DNA of 44,988 nucleotides from JAEUIG01 sp046349775. Its GTDB lineage: Bacteria > Planctomycetota > Planctomycetia > Planctomycetales > Planctomycetaceae. The translations under genes were made by a program, and so were the position numbers. Positions 12,201 to 20,728 of this stretch are shown here, in pieces. The notes under the pieces were generated by a model that had not been told where the DNA came from, did no database searches, and was given only the letters and a program-made list of their open reading frames with translations. Location of the stretch: contig JAXMBS010000046.1 in assembly GCA_046349775.1 (NCBI GenBank), positions 1 through 44,988 of the forward strand. Reading direction: 5' to 3'. The stretch's first letter is position 1; every line of letters begins with the position of its first letter.

Positions 12201-13670
12201 GTGGGTGTCGAGCCGGATGGGCAGCGACCGGCACGTGGACATTCGCTTGTCACTGAGTACTTGCCATTTGTCACTCCCCTGACCAACTCCACGAACTGCC
12301 GCCCGCGATCCTCGTAGTTCGCGAACCAGTCCAGGCTCGCACAACCGGGCGAGAGCAGCACGATGTTGCCCGGTACGGATTGCTCGACCGACCACGCAAA
12401 TGCGTCCTGCAGCGACGCTGCTCGATGGATCAACGGCACTGAGGGTTTGATTCAGCACGTATCAGTTGCTCAAGCTCGGCCGCAGTTTGTCCCATGAGTG
12501 CGACGGCCTTGGTGTGACGACAAATCGCCGCCGCAGGCGACAGATCGACGTGTTTGTCGGCGCTCCGGCAGAGGACGATCCCGGTCGATGCATCAACACG
12601 AGCGGCGCCATTGCCGCTTCCCGGAGTCGTCGACTTTGAATCGTTGTAGAACCGCCGTCCCTGATGCTCGCCAACGAACTCCAGCCGATGCGGCAGCCGC
12701 GGAACTCATCAATCCCGCGCGTACGCACGGGACTGCGGGATCCGCCCCGGCCTGCCAAGCCGCGAGGGTCGCGGCGCCGCGACGTTCAGGCGATTGTGGC
12801 GGCCAGGCAAAGCGCGAGCCGAAGCGACAGATCGACAGTGTTACCATCAATGGCGCGCTGAATCGATGTGCCAGCGACACGTGCATGCGCCGACGGATCC
12901 GCTCAAACTTCAACACGCGACCAGGCGTTGGCCAATGCGACATCGGTATCATCCGCATTGAGAACGGCGACATCGTCCGCTCGTTGCCAGCGGAGGATCG
13001 TCTGCTTGGCGTCGCGATACTCCTCCAGCGACGCGTGCCGGTCCTGATGGTTCGGCGCGGCGAGAATTCGTGACGACCGCGATCTCGGGACTCGCGTGCA
13101 GGTGATCGAGGTCAGCCAGTTGAGGAAGCTACTTAATTCGAGGACTGTCCACTCGTCCGGGCCGATGTTCTCGACTTCGGGAAGCAGGCTGCGGCCGATA
13201 TTCCCGCCGATCCGGGCCTTGATCCCCGCCGACTGCAGCATGGCGTGAATCAGCGTCGTCGTCGTGGACTTGCCGTTCGATCCCGTCACGCCGATCGTCC
13301 GGCCGCGGTGCTGCATCCAGAACAGGTTCATCTCGCTCGTCAGGGAAACGCCGGCTGCGATCGCCAGCGACAGAAATTCGTTGCTCCGCTGGACGGCCGG
13401 ATTGACGACCAGCAGGTCCGTCTCGGTGAAATCCGTCGGATCGTGACTGCCGAGCTTCAGCGTCACGCCCCGCAGCGCCGCCACGCGATCTGCCGCCGGC
13501 TGGAGTGCTGCGTGCGGCTTGAGATCGGTGACCGTGACGAGCGCGCCTTGTTCCGCCAGAAACCGCGCGGCCCCCTCGCCGCCGCCAAATGCACCGAGCC
13601 CCATCACCGTCACGCGCAACCCGCGCCACGGCAGCGGTTTCGTCAGCCAGTTGGCCGCAATTCTCGTCAT
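12182..13670 (-). pseudogene. murD: UDP-N-acetylmuramoylalanine--D-glutamate ligase, frame-broken
   Basis: MurD adds D-glutamate to UDP-MurNAc-L-Ala in cytosolic peptidoglycan synthesis. The N-terminal half (from ATG 13668-13670) is clean: VTVMGLGAFGGGEGAARFLAEQG, then the ATP loop GVTGSNGKSTTTTLIHAML and GGNIGRSL. From LELSSF (about 13140) the frame changes repeatedly: QLADLDHLHASPEIAVVTN lies in another frame, APNHQDRHASLEEYRDAKQTIL returns to the first, and later pieces (ATLAAWQAG, LPHRLEFVGEHQ-like, RRFYNDSKSTTPGS, GIVLCRSADKHVDLS, PGNIVLLSPGCASLDWFANY) are spread over three frames. All MurD landmarks, including NDSK and LLSPGCASLD, are present in the right order, so this is either a recently broken copy or an indel-damaged consensus. 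Confidence 0.75.
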
Positions 13671-13692
13671 TGGCAGTGGCCTGCGGCGTTGA

Positions 13693-13720
13693 TTGCACGC
13701 ACCAGTTGAGCGCGTATAAT
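13693..13720 (+). promoter_or_regulatory. Putative sigma-70-type promoter of the sdh operon
   Basis: TTGCAC (13693-13698) and a perfect TATAAT (13715-13720) are separated by 16 bases, between divergent murD and sdhC. Transcription would begin near 13727, leaving a leader of about 65 bases before the preferred sdhC start. Confidence 0.55.
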
Positions 13721-13793
13721 CCCACGCGATCGTGACATGTGCGAGATCATGTCCGCCGCAATCGCCGCCGGCGGAGCATTTGAGGAGCCGACC

Positions 13794-14564
13794 TTGAGCT
13801 GGCTGACCGCCGCCCTGAAATCCTCCGTGGGCAAGAAATGCGTCATGGGGGTCACGGGGCTGTTCCTGTGCTTCTTCTTGGTTGTCCACCTGGCAGGCAA
13901 TCTGCTGCTGTACGTGGGAGCGGAACAGTACAACCACTACGCCCACGCGCTCCATGCCAATCCGGTGGTGATTCGCGGCGCCGAGTTCTTCCTGTATCTC
14001 GCGTTCATCGTCCACATCTATCTGGCGATCACGACGCATTGCGAGAACGATGCCGCCCGCGGACACGGGTATGCAGTTAAGCAGACGAAGCGCAAGGACC
14101 GCACGGTCAACCTGTTCGGCTGGACACCCGACACGACGATGTTCGTCACGGGCGCGATCGTACTGGCGTTCATCCTGATCCACGTCAACGATTTCTCCTG
14201 GAATCTGTTCCGCCCGGCTCGGGAGCTGGAACCCTACGACAAGGCGGTGCATCTGCTCGGCAACGTGACGCGCGGCGTCGTGTACCTCATCGGCTGCCTG
14301 GTCCTGGGTGTGCACGTCGCGCACGGCTTTCAAAGTGCGTTCCAGTCGCTGGGCCTGAACCATCCGCAGTTCACCTGCTGGATCCGCAAATTGTCGATCC
14401 TGTTTGCATTCGTCGTCACGATCGGGTTCGGCAGCTTCGTGGTGTGGGGACTGGGCAAGGGAGGACACGTCGAGTCGACGTCGACTGAAACGGCACCGGC
14501 CGCGCCGGAGGAGGCTCCCGCGCACGTGCACCCCCATCCGCATCCCGAGCACGACCAGAAATAG
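13794..14564 (+). CDS. sdhC: Succinate dehydrogenase cytochrome b subunit SdhC
   Basis: This is the membrane anchor of the succinate dehydrogenase complex (TCA cycle and respiratory chain). About 256 residues contain five likely membrane helices (VMGVTGLFLCFFLVVHLAG; FFLYLAFIVHIYLAI; MFVTGAIVLAFILIHV; VVYLIGCLVLGVHVAHG; LSILFAFVVTIGFGSFVV) with helix-borne histidines suited to heme b ligation. This is the fused-anchor type (no separate sdhD), as in the Bacteroidetes/B-type complex. I prefer the TTG start at 13794, giving SWLTAALKSSVGKK, because GAGGAG lies 6 bases upstream; ATG 13737 would place the start about 10 bases from the predicted transcription start. The C-terminus is a His/Pro-rich tail (AHVHPHPHPEHD). 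First gene of the operon. Confidence 0.9.
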   Translation: MSWLTAALKSSVGKKCVMGVTGLFLCFFLVVHLAGNLLLYVGAEQYNHYAHALHANPVVIRGAEFFLYLAFIVHIYLAITTHCENDAARGHGYAVKQTKRKDRTVNLFGWTPDTTMFVTGAIVLAFILIHVNDFSWNLFRPARELEPYDKAVHLLGNVTRGVVYLIGCLVLGVHVAHGFQSAFQSLGLNHPQFTCWIRKLSILFAFVVTIGFGSFVVWGLGKGGHVESTSTETAPAAPEEAPAHVHPHPHPEHDQK

Positions 14565-14635
14565 GGCCGGCACGACGAATTCGGCGGCGGTTCCCACAGC
14601 GAGACGCAGTTCCGGGGAGAGGCGTTACTGATTCC

Positions 14636-16570
14636 ATGAGCATCGCGACCGATTCCAAGCTGAACGCCCGCATTCCGGACGGCCCGATCGACCAGAAGTG
14701 GACGAAGTGCAAGGACCAGCTCAAGCTGGTCGCGCCCAATAACAAGCGCAAATACCACGTGATCGTCGTCGGCACCGGCCTCGCCGGCGCGTCGGCCGCG
14801 GCGTCGCTGGCTGAGCTCGGCTACCACGTCACGGTCGTCACGATTCACGACTCCCCGCGCCGCGCGCACAGCATCGCCGCCCAGGGGGGCATCAACGCCT
14901 CCAAGAACTACCAGAACGACGGCGACAGCGTCTGGCGGCTGTTCACCGACACCGTCAAAGGGGGCGACTTCCGCGCCCGCGAAGCGAACGTCTACCGGCT
15001 GGCGGAAGTCAGCGGGAACATCATCGATCAGTGCGTGGCGCAGGGCGTCCCGTTTGCCCGCGAATACGGCGGGATGCTGGCGAACCGCACGTTCGGCGGT
15101 GCGCTCGTCTCGCGCACGTTCTACTGTCGCGGCCAGACTGGTCAGCAGCTGCTGCTCGGCGCGTACAGCGCACTGATGCGGCAGGTGGCTTCCGGCCGTG
15201 CAAAGCTGTACGCCCGCCGCGAGATGCTCGACCTCGTGGTCGTGGACGGCATGGCCCGCGGGATCGTCTGCCGCAACCTCGTCACCGGCGCCTATGAGAC
15301 CTACGCCGGCCACGCGGTGCTGTTGTGCACTGGCGGCTACGGCAACGTGTTCTATCTCTCCACGAACGCCAAGGGCTGCAACGTCACGGCCTCCTGGCGG
15401 TGTCACAAGCGCGGCGCCTACTTCGCCAATCCGTGCTACACCCAGATTCACCCGACCTGCATCCCGGTCCACGGCGACTACCAGTCCAAGCTCACGCTCA
15501 TGAGCGAGAGCCTCCGCAACGACGGCCGCGTCTGGGTCCCCAAGAACCCCGGCGACACGCGGCGGCCCGAGTCAATTCCCGAAGACGATCGCGACTACTA
15601 CCTCGAGCGTCGCTATCCGACGTACGGCAACATGGTGCCGCGCGACGTCGCCAGCCGCGCCGCCAAGGAACGCTGCGACGCTGGCTTCGGCGTCGGCGAA
15701 ACCAGGATGGCGGTCTACCTCGACTTCAGCCGCGCCATCCAGGAACAGGGCCGCAAGGCGATCGAAGACAAGTACGGCAACCTGTTCGATATGTACGACA
15801 AGATCACCGGCGAAAGCGGCTACACGACGCCGATGATGATCTACCCGGCCGTCCACTACACGATGGGCGGCCTGTGGGTCGACTACCACTTGGAGAGCAC
15901 GGTCCCCGGCCTGTTTGTCCTCGGCGAAGCGAACTTTTCCGACCACGGCGCCAACCGCCTCGGTGCCAGTGCCCTGATGCAGGGACTGGCCGACGGCTAC
16001 TTTGTCGCACCGTATACCCTCGGCAATCACCTCGCGTCCCGCTCACTTAAGCCGGTGACGGACGCTCACCCGAGCTTCAGCGAAGCCTTGTCGAACGCCA
16101 AGTCCCGCACCGACAAGATCCTCGCGGTCAACGGCAACACCACGGTCAACGAACTGCATCGCCAGCTCGGCCAGGTCATGTGGAACAAGTGCGGCATGGC
16201 CCGCAATTCCGAAGGGCTTAAGAGCGCGATCAACGACATTCGCGGACTGCGGGACAAGTTCTGGAGTTCAGTCCGCGTCCCCGGTAGCGGCGAAGAGTTC
16301 AATCAGAACCTGGAACATGCCGGCCGGCTGGCCGACTTCTTCGAGTTCGGCGAATTGCTCGTCCGCGACGCGCTGCACCGCGAAGAATCCTGCGGCGGCC
16401 ACTTCCGCGAGGAGCACCAGACGGAAGAAGGGGAAGCGAAGCGCAACGACAAGGACTTCTGTTACGCCGGCGCCTGGGAATACAAGAGTGACGACGTGGG
16501 CCAGTCCGTCTTGCATAAGGAGCCGTTGGAGTTCAAAGACGTGCCGCTGGTGCAGCGGAGTTATAAATAG
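14636..16570 (+). CDS. sdhA: Succinate dehydrogenase flavoprotein subunit SdhA
   Basis: SdhA carries the FAD and active site that oxidise succinate to fumarate on the cytosolic face of the membrane. The 644-residue product shows the dinucleotide-binding loop VVGTGLAGASAAASLAELG, the flavin-attachment histidine in RRAHSIAAQGGINA, a fumarate/succinate-site segment around HPTCIPVHG, the catalytic region YPAVHYTMGGLWVD, and GEANFSDHGANRLGASALMQGLADG. The form matches the non-classical (B-type, Bacteroidetes/epsilon-like) subunit. It begins 71 bases after sdhC at an ATG and is clean throughout. In most genomes sdhB follows at once; here a four-helix-bundle gene intervenes. Confidence 0.96.
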   Translation: MSIATDSKLNARIPDGPIDQKWTKCKDQLKLVAPNNKRKYHVIVVGTGLAGASAAASLAELGYHVTVVTIHDSPRRAHSIAAQGGINASKNYQNDGDSVWRLFTDTVKGGDFRAREANVYRLAEVSGNIIDQCVAQGVPFAREYGGMLANRTFGGALVSRTFYCRGQTGQQLLLGAYSALMRQVASGRAKLYARREMLDLVVVDGMARGIVCRNLVTGAYETYAGHAVLLCTGGYGNVFYLSTNAKGCNVTASWRCHKRGAYFANPCYTQIHPTCIPVHGDYQSKLTLMSESLRNDGRVWVPKNPGDTRRPESIPEDDRDYYLERRYPTYGNMVPRDVASRAAKERCDAGFGVGETRMAVYLDFSRAIQEQGRKAIEDKYGNLFDMYDKITGESGYTTPMMIYPAVHYTMGGLWVDYHLESTVPGLFVLGEANFSDHGANRLGASALMQGLADGYFVAPYTLGNHLASRSLKPVTDAHPSFSEALSNAKSRTDKILAVNGNTTVNELHRQLGQVMWNKCGMARNSEGLKSAINDIRGLRDKFWSSVRVPGSGEEFNQNLEHAGRLADFFEFGELLVRDALHREESCGGHFREEHQTEEGEAKRNDKDFCYAGAWEYKSDDVGQSVLHKEPLEFKDVPLVQRSYK

Positions 16571-16572
16571 GT

Positions 16573-17055
16573 GTCTGGTTGGCTGGTGAATCGACAGTGT
16601 GGTGGAGTGGTGACGATATGCTCCACGAAGATCGATTTCGACTCGACGACTTTGAACTTTATCAGGCAGTCCGTGAGTTCCGAATTAATGTTTACCGGTT
16701 GCTCCGGCAACTTCCAGTCGAAGAGAAGGATGCGCTAAGTCGCCAGATGCGGCGGGCTGTTCTGTCAGTAACGAATAATATTGCGGAGGGCCACGGCCGC
16801 TGGCAGTGGCAGGAGAATTCCAGGTTCTGTCGGATTGCCCGTGGATCGCTCGATGAAGTGCTCGACGATCTCAATGTTTGTCTCGACGAGGGCTATGGCG
16901 AGACCGAGCAGGTTATCAAACTGAAATTGGTTGCCGCGCAATTGATCGCACGCATCGACGGTTACATCGCCTACCTTCAGCGCTCCAGGCAAGGAGCAAC
17001 GAACTAGGCGCGTCAACGCGATGTGACCGAGCACCAGACCACCAGCCAACCAGAC
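16573..17055. mobile_element. Putative non-autonomous cassette with 16-bp terminal inverted repeats
   Basis: The segment between sdhA and sdhB is bounded by gtctggttggctggtg (16573-16588) and its exact reverse complement caccagccaaccagac (17040-17055). It carries only the four-helix-bundle gene. At the right end a 12-base direct repeat accagaccacca occurs at 17033-17044 and 17049-17060. No transposase is encoded. The mobile interpretation is inferred from the perfect inverted repeats and from interruption of an operon that is normally contiguous. Confidence 0.5.
16618..17007 (+). CDS. Four-helix-bundle protein (S23/intervening-sequence family)
   Basis: A 129-residue protein of the S23 ribosomal-protein/IVP-like four-helix-bundle family, related in fold to Avd of diversity-generating retroelements. 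The diagnostic block SVTNNIAEGHGR is at about residues 49-60, followed by RIARGSLDEVLDDLN. Members are small, positively charged, thought to bind nucleic acid, and are scattered through planctomycete and other genomes; their cellular function is not established. The ATG at 16618 gives MLHEDRFRLDDFELYQAVREF, the usual N-terminus; the upstream GTG/TTG extension is not supported. It lies 47 bases after sdhA and 60 bases before sdhB, within perfect inverted repeats (see the mobile_element entry), and has no obvious role in succinate oxidation. Confidence 0.88.
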   Translation: MLHEDRFRLDDFELYQAVREFRINVYRLLRQLPVEEKDALSRQMRRAVLSVTNNIAEGHGRWQWQENSRFCRIARGSLDEVLDDLNVCLDEGYGETEQVIKLKLVAAQLIARIDGYIAYLQRSRQGATN

Positions 17056-17067
17056 CACCATTCACCC

Positions 17068-17832
17068 GTGAACCATAAACCTCTCAACTTAACGCTCCGA
17101 GTCTGGCGGCAGGCCAACGCCGACGCCCCGGGCGCGTTCCATGAATACAAGCTCTACGGCATCTCGCCCGACATGTCGTTCCTCGAGATGCTGGACGTCC
17201 TCAACGACCAGCTCATCAAGGCGGGGGATGAGCCGATCGCGTTCGATCACGATTGCCGCGAGGGCATCTGCGGCGCGTGTGGCGTGATGATCAACGGCCA
17301 GCCGCATGGCCCGCTGCCGGCAACCACGACGTGTCAGTTGCACATGCGGCACTTCCATGACGGCGATGAAATCGTCGTCGAGCCGTGGCGGGCACGCGCG
17401 TTTCCCCTCATCCGCGACCTCGCTGTCGATCGTTCCGCATTCGACCGCATCATCCAGGCGGGCGGGTACGTCTCGGTCTCGACCGGCCAGGCGCCCGAAG
17501 GGAACAGCGTACCGATCCCGCGCGTCGAGCAGGAAAGTGCGCTCGACGCGGCCGTCTGCATCGGCTGCGGGGCGTGTGTCGCGGCCTGCAAGAACGCCTC
17601 CGCGGCGCTGTTCACCAGCGCCAAGGTTTCGCACATGGCGCAACTGCCGCAGGGACAGGCGGAGCGCCGGCAGCGCGTGCTGGCGATGGTGGCCCGGCAC
17701 GATGAAGAGGGTTTCGGCTCGTGCACGAACACCTATGAGTGTGAAGCCGCCTGCCCGGCGTCGATCTCGGTGACGCACATCGCCCGGATGAACCGCGAGC
17801 ACGTGAAAGCGACGTTCGCCGGACAGAAATAG
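17068..17832 (+). CDS. sdhB: Succinate dehydrogenase iron-sulfur subunit SdhB
   Basis: SdhB passes electrons from FAD to quinone through three Fe-S clusters. The product has the [2Fe-2S] plant-ferredoxin motif CREGICGACGVMING with the later Cys in TTTCQLH, and two further cysteine motifs, CIGCGACVAACKN and CTNTYECEAACP, that hold the [4Fe-4S] and [3Fe-4S] clusters. GTG at 17068 (NHKPLNLTLRVWRQA) is preferred over GTG at 17023, because the extra 15 residues would be encoded by the right inverted repeat of the neighbouring cassette. The 254-residue length fits the family. It is the last gene of the operon; a short hairpin follows. Confidence 0.94.
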   Translation: MNHKPLNLTLRVWRQANADAPGAFHEYKLYGISPDMSFLEMLDVLNDQLIKAGDEPIAFDHDCREGICGACGVMINGQPHGPLPATTTCQLHMRHFHDGDEIVVEPWRARAFPLIRDLAVDRSAFDRIIQAGGYVSVSTGQAPEGNSVPIPRVEQESALDAAVCIGCGACVAACKNASAALFTSAKVSHMAQLPQGQAERRQRVLAMVARHDEEGFGSCTNTYECEAACPASISVTHIARMNREHVKATFAGQK

Positions 17833-17861
17833 AGGTCTGTCCCGCAACGCGCACGCTTTGC

Positions 17862-17887
17862 CGGGGCTGGACCGCGGGGAAGCCCCG
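17862..17887. terminator. Hairpin between convergent sdhB and Hpt gene
   Basis: cggggct (17862-17868) pairs perfectly with agccccg (17881-17887) around a 12-base loop, 30 bases past the sdhB stop. There is no T-run, so the terminator role is inferred from position only. Confidence 0.35.
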
Positions 17888-17909
17888 TTGAGCGAGCGCG
17901 ACCCCCGGC

Positions 17910-18323
17910 TCAGTCTCTCGTCAGCACGGTACGCTGCAACTCGTCCAGCAACCGCTCGGTATAGGCCTGCAGGTTTGCCAAGGCGGGCAAGCGGCTCGCG
18001 GCGTCGCGCTGTCGCAGGACCGTTTCCGCCAACTGTGCTGCGCCCGCCGCCGGTTCGCTGAAGTTGGCGAGCAGGCCCTTCAGCGCATGGGCCGCCCGCG
18101 CCGCTGCGTCGAAATCGCCCGAATTGCGTGCGTCCAAAGCGCCCGCAGCGCGTGCGGACAAGGCTTGCGCGAGTAGTCCCGGCGCATCTTCAACGACGAT
18201 CTGGGCCAGTTCGCACACCAACTCGGCGTCCCCCCCCAAGCGCCTCAGTGCAGCTTGCAGATCGACTCCCGCATCCAGCGGGACTTCGTCGGCCGATCCG
18301 AAACGGGACGTTGGGGCGGACAT
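17910..18323 (-). CDS. Stand-alone Hpt-domain phosphotransfer protein
   Basis: A 137-residue protein whose helical core carries the Hpt phosphorylation motif AAHALKGLLANF; the His in AHALKG is the phospho-acceptor that relays phosphate between hybrid kinases and response regulators. Conserved preceding elements are DLQAALRRLGGDAELVCELAQIVVEDAP. The start MSAPTSRFGS (18321-18323) is chosen over the ATG at 18392 because the upstream stretch (RLRGNYPHSLRHRF) looks non-coding. There is no kinase partner nearby; the hybrid kinase at the window end has its own Hpt domain. Cytosolic. Confidence 0.85.
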   Translation of the reverse strand: MSAPTSRFGSADEVPLDAGVDLQAALRRLGGDAELVCELAQIVVEDAPGLLAQALSARAAGALDARNSGDFDAAARAAHALKGLLANFSEPAAGAAQLAETVLRQRDAASRLPALANLQAYTERLLDELQRTVLTRD

Positions 18324-18452
18324 GCCGATGGGGGTGGAAAAGCGGTGCCGGAGGGAGTGAGGATAATTTCCCCGGAGGCGTCCGTCGATCATCGGTTGCA
18401 GTCGCCTCGCTTAGGCCCGTGGAATCGCTGAATTTCGCCGAATCTCACGTGC

Positions 18453-18481
18453 TTGACGTGCACCGGGTCGCGGCCTATCGT
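18453..18481 (+). promoter_or_regulatory. Promoter of tRNA-Val
   Basis: TTGACG (18453-18458) and TATCGT (18476-18481) are 17 bases apart and end 20 bases before the tRNA 5' end, the usual layout for a tRNA promoter. Confidence 0.6.
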
Positions 18482-18501
18482 GTCCGATCGTGCGAAAACG
18501 A

Positions 18502-18575
18502 GCGCCCGTAGCTCAGTTGGTTAGAGTGCATGCTTGACATGCATGAGGTCGGAGGTTCGAGTCCTCCCGGGCGCA
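18502..18575 (+). tRNA. tRNA-Val (anticodon GAC)
   Basis: The 74 bases fold as a complete cloverleaf: acceptor GCGCCCG with CGGGCGC, D-arm GCTC with GAGT, anticodon stem CATGC with GCATG and loop TTGACAT, T-arm GGAGG with CCTCC and loop TTCGAGT, discriminator A. The anticodon GAC reads GUC/GUU valine codons. The CCA end is not encoded. A tyrosine-integrase gene starts about 130 bases downstream in the same direction, so this tRNA is a candidate integration site. Confidence 0.97.
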
Positions 18576-18658
18576 ATCTCTGCAAGTCTAAGCCGTATCG
18601 CGAAACAGCACTTTCTTTCACCTGTCGACGTTCGGCAGTGCGGCCTGAGATTCAACGA

Positions 18659-18679
18659 AATCCGGTAGTCTACCGGATT
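18659..18679. promoter_or_regulatory. Palindromic operator-like site upstream of integrase
   Basis: aatccggta and taccggatt form a perfect 9-bp inverted repeat with a 3-base centre (gtc), ending 23 bases before the integrase ATG. Binding by a dimeric regulator or excisionase is inferred from position. Confidence 0.45.
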
Positions 18680-18702
18680 CGGTGAACTGGAGTTGCACTC
18701 CC

Positions 18703-19971
18703 ATGCCGAAAACGTCCTCTCTTCGCGTCCCGTCCTTTCGCCGGCACAAGCCCACCGGGCAGGCTGTCGTCACCATCAACGGCAGGGACCTGTACCTCGG
18801 CAGGTGGAACACCGCAGCCAGCGGGGCTGAGTACGACCGCCTGATCGCCGAATTCCTCGCCAACGGGCGACGACTGCAAGCGATGCCGATGGGACCGTGG
18901 TCGAGGTGCTCAATGGCTACCGGAAGTTCGCTGAAGACTACTACCGCAAGGACAGTCGGGTCACGAGCGAGTACGCGGGCATCAGGAAGCTTGAAGATCG
19001 TTCGCGAACTGTACGGCCGGACGACCGCCAACGAATTCGGTCCCACGGCTCTGAAGGCCGTTCGACAGCATGATTGAGAAGGGCCGGTCTCGCAGCACAA
19101 TCAATCAGTCGATCGGCCGGATTCGCAGATGCTTCAAATGGGCGGTTGAGAACGAACTGGTCCGCCCGGACATGTACCACCATGATGGCCGTCTCCGGCT
19201 TGCGGAAGGGCCGTTCAGAGGCCTTCGAACCTGATCCGGTACAACCCGTGGACGATGCGACCGTCCAGGCTACATTGCCCCATCTGACGCCCGTGGCGGC
19301 GGACATGATCCGTTTACAGCGGATCACGGGATGTCGCCCGCAGGACGTCTGCAATCTGCGGCCCCTGCGACATCGACATGTCGGCGGATGTCTGGCTGTA
19401 CCGGCCGGACACTCACAAGACCGAGCATCACGAACGGGACCGAATTATCCCCATCGGTCCGAAGGGGCAGGACATTCTGCGGCCCTACCTGCTCAGGGAG
19501 AAGGAAACGCACTGTTTCCGGCCCGTGGATTCGGAGGAAGCGCGCGGCGGAACAACACGCGAACCGCACGACGCCGTTGTCTTGCGGCAACCGGCCGGGA
19601 ACAAACCGGATGCGGAAACCGAAGCGAACCGCGGGTGGACAGTACACCACCGGAAGCTACCGCCGCGCGATCCACCGGGCGTGTGATCTGGCGTTCCCGG
19701 CGCTGAGCCGCTTTGCCGTCGCGACGATGAGACCATCGAGCAGTGGCGGAACCGGTTGACCGACATGCAGCGAGCCGAACTCGACCAGTGGCAATCAGAC
19801 CATCGCTGGAGTCCGAACCGGCTGCGCCTCCGCCAGGGAACGGAGATTCGGAAACGGTACGGGCTGGAGGCCGCCCAGGTCATCCTGGGGCACGCATCGG
19901 CCGACGTCACGCAAGTCTATGCCGAACGGGATCTGCAAAAGGCGGTGGAGATCATGCGGGAGGTGGGCTGA
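18703..19971 (+). pseudogene. Tyrosine-type site-specific integrase, frame-broken
   Basis: The ATG at 18703 opens PKTSSLRVPSFRRHKPTGQAVVTINGRDLYLG, the N-terminal arm of planctomycete phage-type integrases. Pieces in three frames complete the protein: VVEVLNGYRKFAEDYYRKD (18898 on), KIVRELYGRTTANEFG, core-binding INQSIGRIRRCFKWAVENELVRPDMYH, then the catalytic domain with Arg I in ITGCRPQDVCNL, the block SADVWLYRPDTHKTEHHERD, and LEAAQVILGHASADVTQVYAERD with the catalytic Tyr. The expected HxxR histidine (LRHSAGTEIR in relatives) reads RLRLRQGTEIR because of a local indel cluster near 19830. At least six frame changes occur, yet the span is a multiple of three and of normal length (about 420 residues). 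It is adjacent to tRNA-Val, as is usual for integrases. Confidence 0.8.
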
Positions 19972-20054
19972 CACGAAAAGCGCATTGGCTCGTGCATCTC
20001 TCAGCGTAAAATAGTGCGATGTGGACACTTGAATAGGCACACGCGGGGGAAGTT

Positions 20055-20728
20055 ATGGATGGATCAGGCACGACGGATCGAGTAGACCGGGCGGCGCAGT
20101 CCGCTGGTCATTCCGAGACGGGAGCCACTCACACGCGCGAGAGTTGATCCGCTGACCGTGACGCAGCGGCTGCAGCGTGAGGGCCGGTGGAAAGCACAGG
20201 CCGAACAGACCCGTGACGAGCTGATGCGGTCCTCGAAGGCCCATTTCAAGACCAAAGAGGAAAGGCAGGCGTGGGTTTACGGCGAACTCGACCGCATGTA
20301 TCCGCCCCTCGGAGAAACTGATTCCGTACCAGGTTCTCGGGGAGTGGGGGGTGACAATGTCACCCCCGACGCGGGGCAGATTCAGGGGCTGGCGGACATT
20401 CCGGAAGCGTGGCCCGAGCTGCCTTCGAACGCTTCTCTGGCGAGCGAGATCGGTTGGGTTCAGGCCAATCGGCTTCGCATCGTGTCCGAAAAGCCGGGCG
20501 GGGCGACTCGAGTTCGGCTCCAGCTTGCCATCGGGCCGGCTCCCTCCTGGGCTGCGGCTGGGCTGGCTGGAGACGTCGATTCGGTCTTACGCCAAGTTTG
20601 TTGACGTGGCAGCTAAGGTCTCAGGGGGCGCAGAGGATGAAAGCGCTGTGATGAGGAGGGAGCGACGCAGCATTGATGAGGTGAGGGCCATTCTCGACGA
20701 GATGCGACTGGAGGAGGATCGGCTGTAG
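20055..20728 (+). pseudogene. Planctomycete mobile-element-associated hypothetical protein, frame-broken
   Basis: A single gene readable across two frameshifts: MDGSGTTDRVDRAAQSAGHSETG (frame 3), then PLTRARVDPLTVTQRLQREGRWKAQ to VTPDAGQIQGLADIPEAWPELPSNASLASEIGWVQANRLRIV (frame 1), then ETSIRSYAKFVDVAAKVSGG to the stop at 20726-20728 (frame 2, the last switch near 20560). I recognise the general pattern from planctomycete proteins that travel with integrases and DUF1580 genes, but no function is known. The N-terminal part is rich in charged helix; no membrane segment. It starts 83 bases after the integrase and is likely cargo of the same element. A 21-bp palindrome lies within its central linker (separate entry). 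GTG at 20158 would give only the middle part. Confidence 0.6.
20347..20367. repeat. 21-bp palindrome, copy 1
   Basis: gggggtgaca-a-tgtcaccccc: perfect 10-bp arms with one central base. The same palindrome, differing only in the central base, occurs at 40100-40120. It lies inside coding sequence, where it encodes GGDNVTP. Confidence 0.85.

Noticed and set aside
14330..15472. 380-codon minus-strand ORF
   Set aside because: Antisense to sdhC/sdhA; no motifs, no ribosome-binding site.
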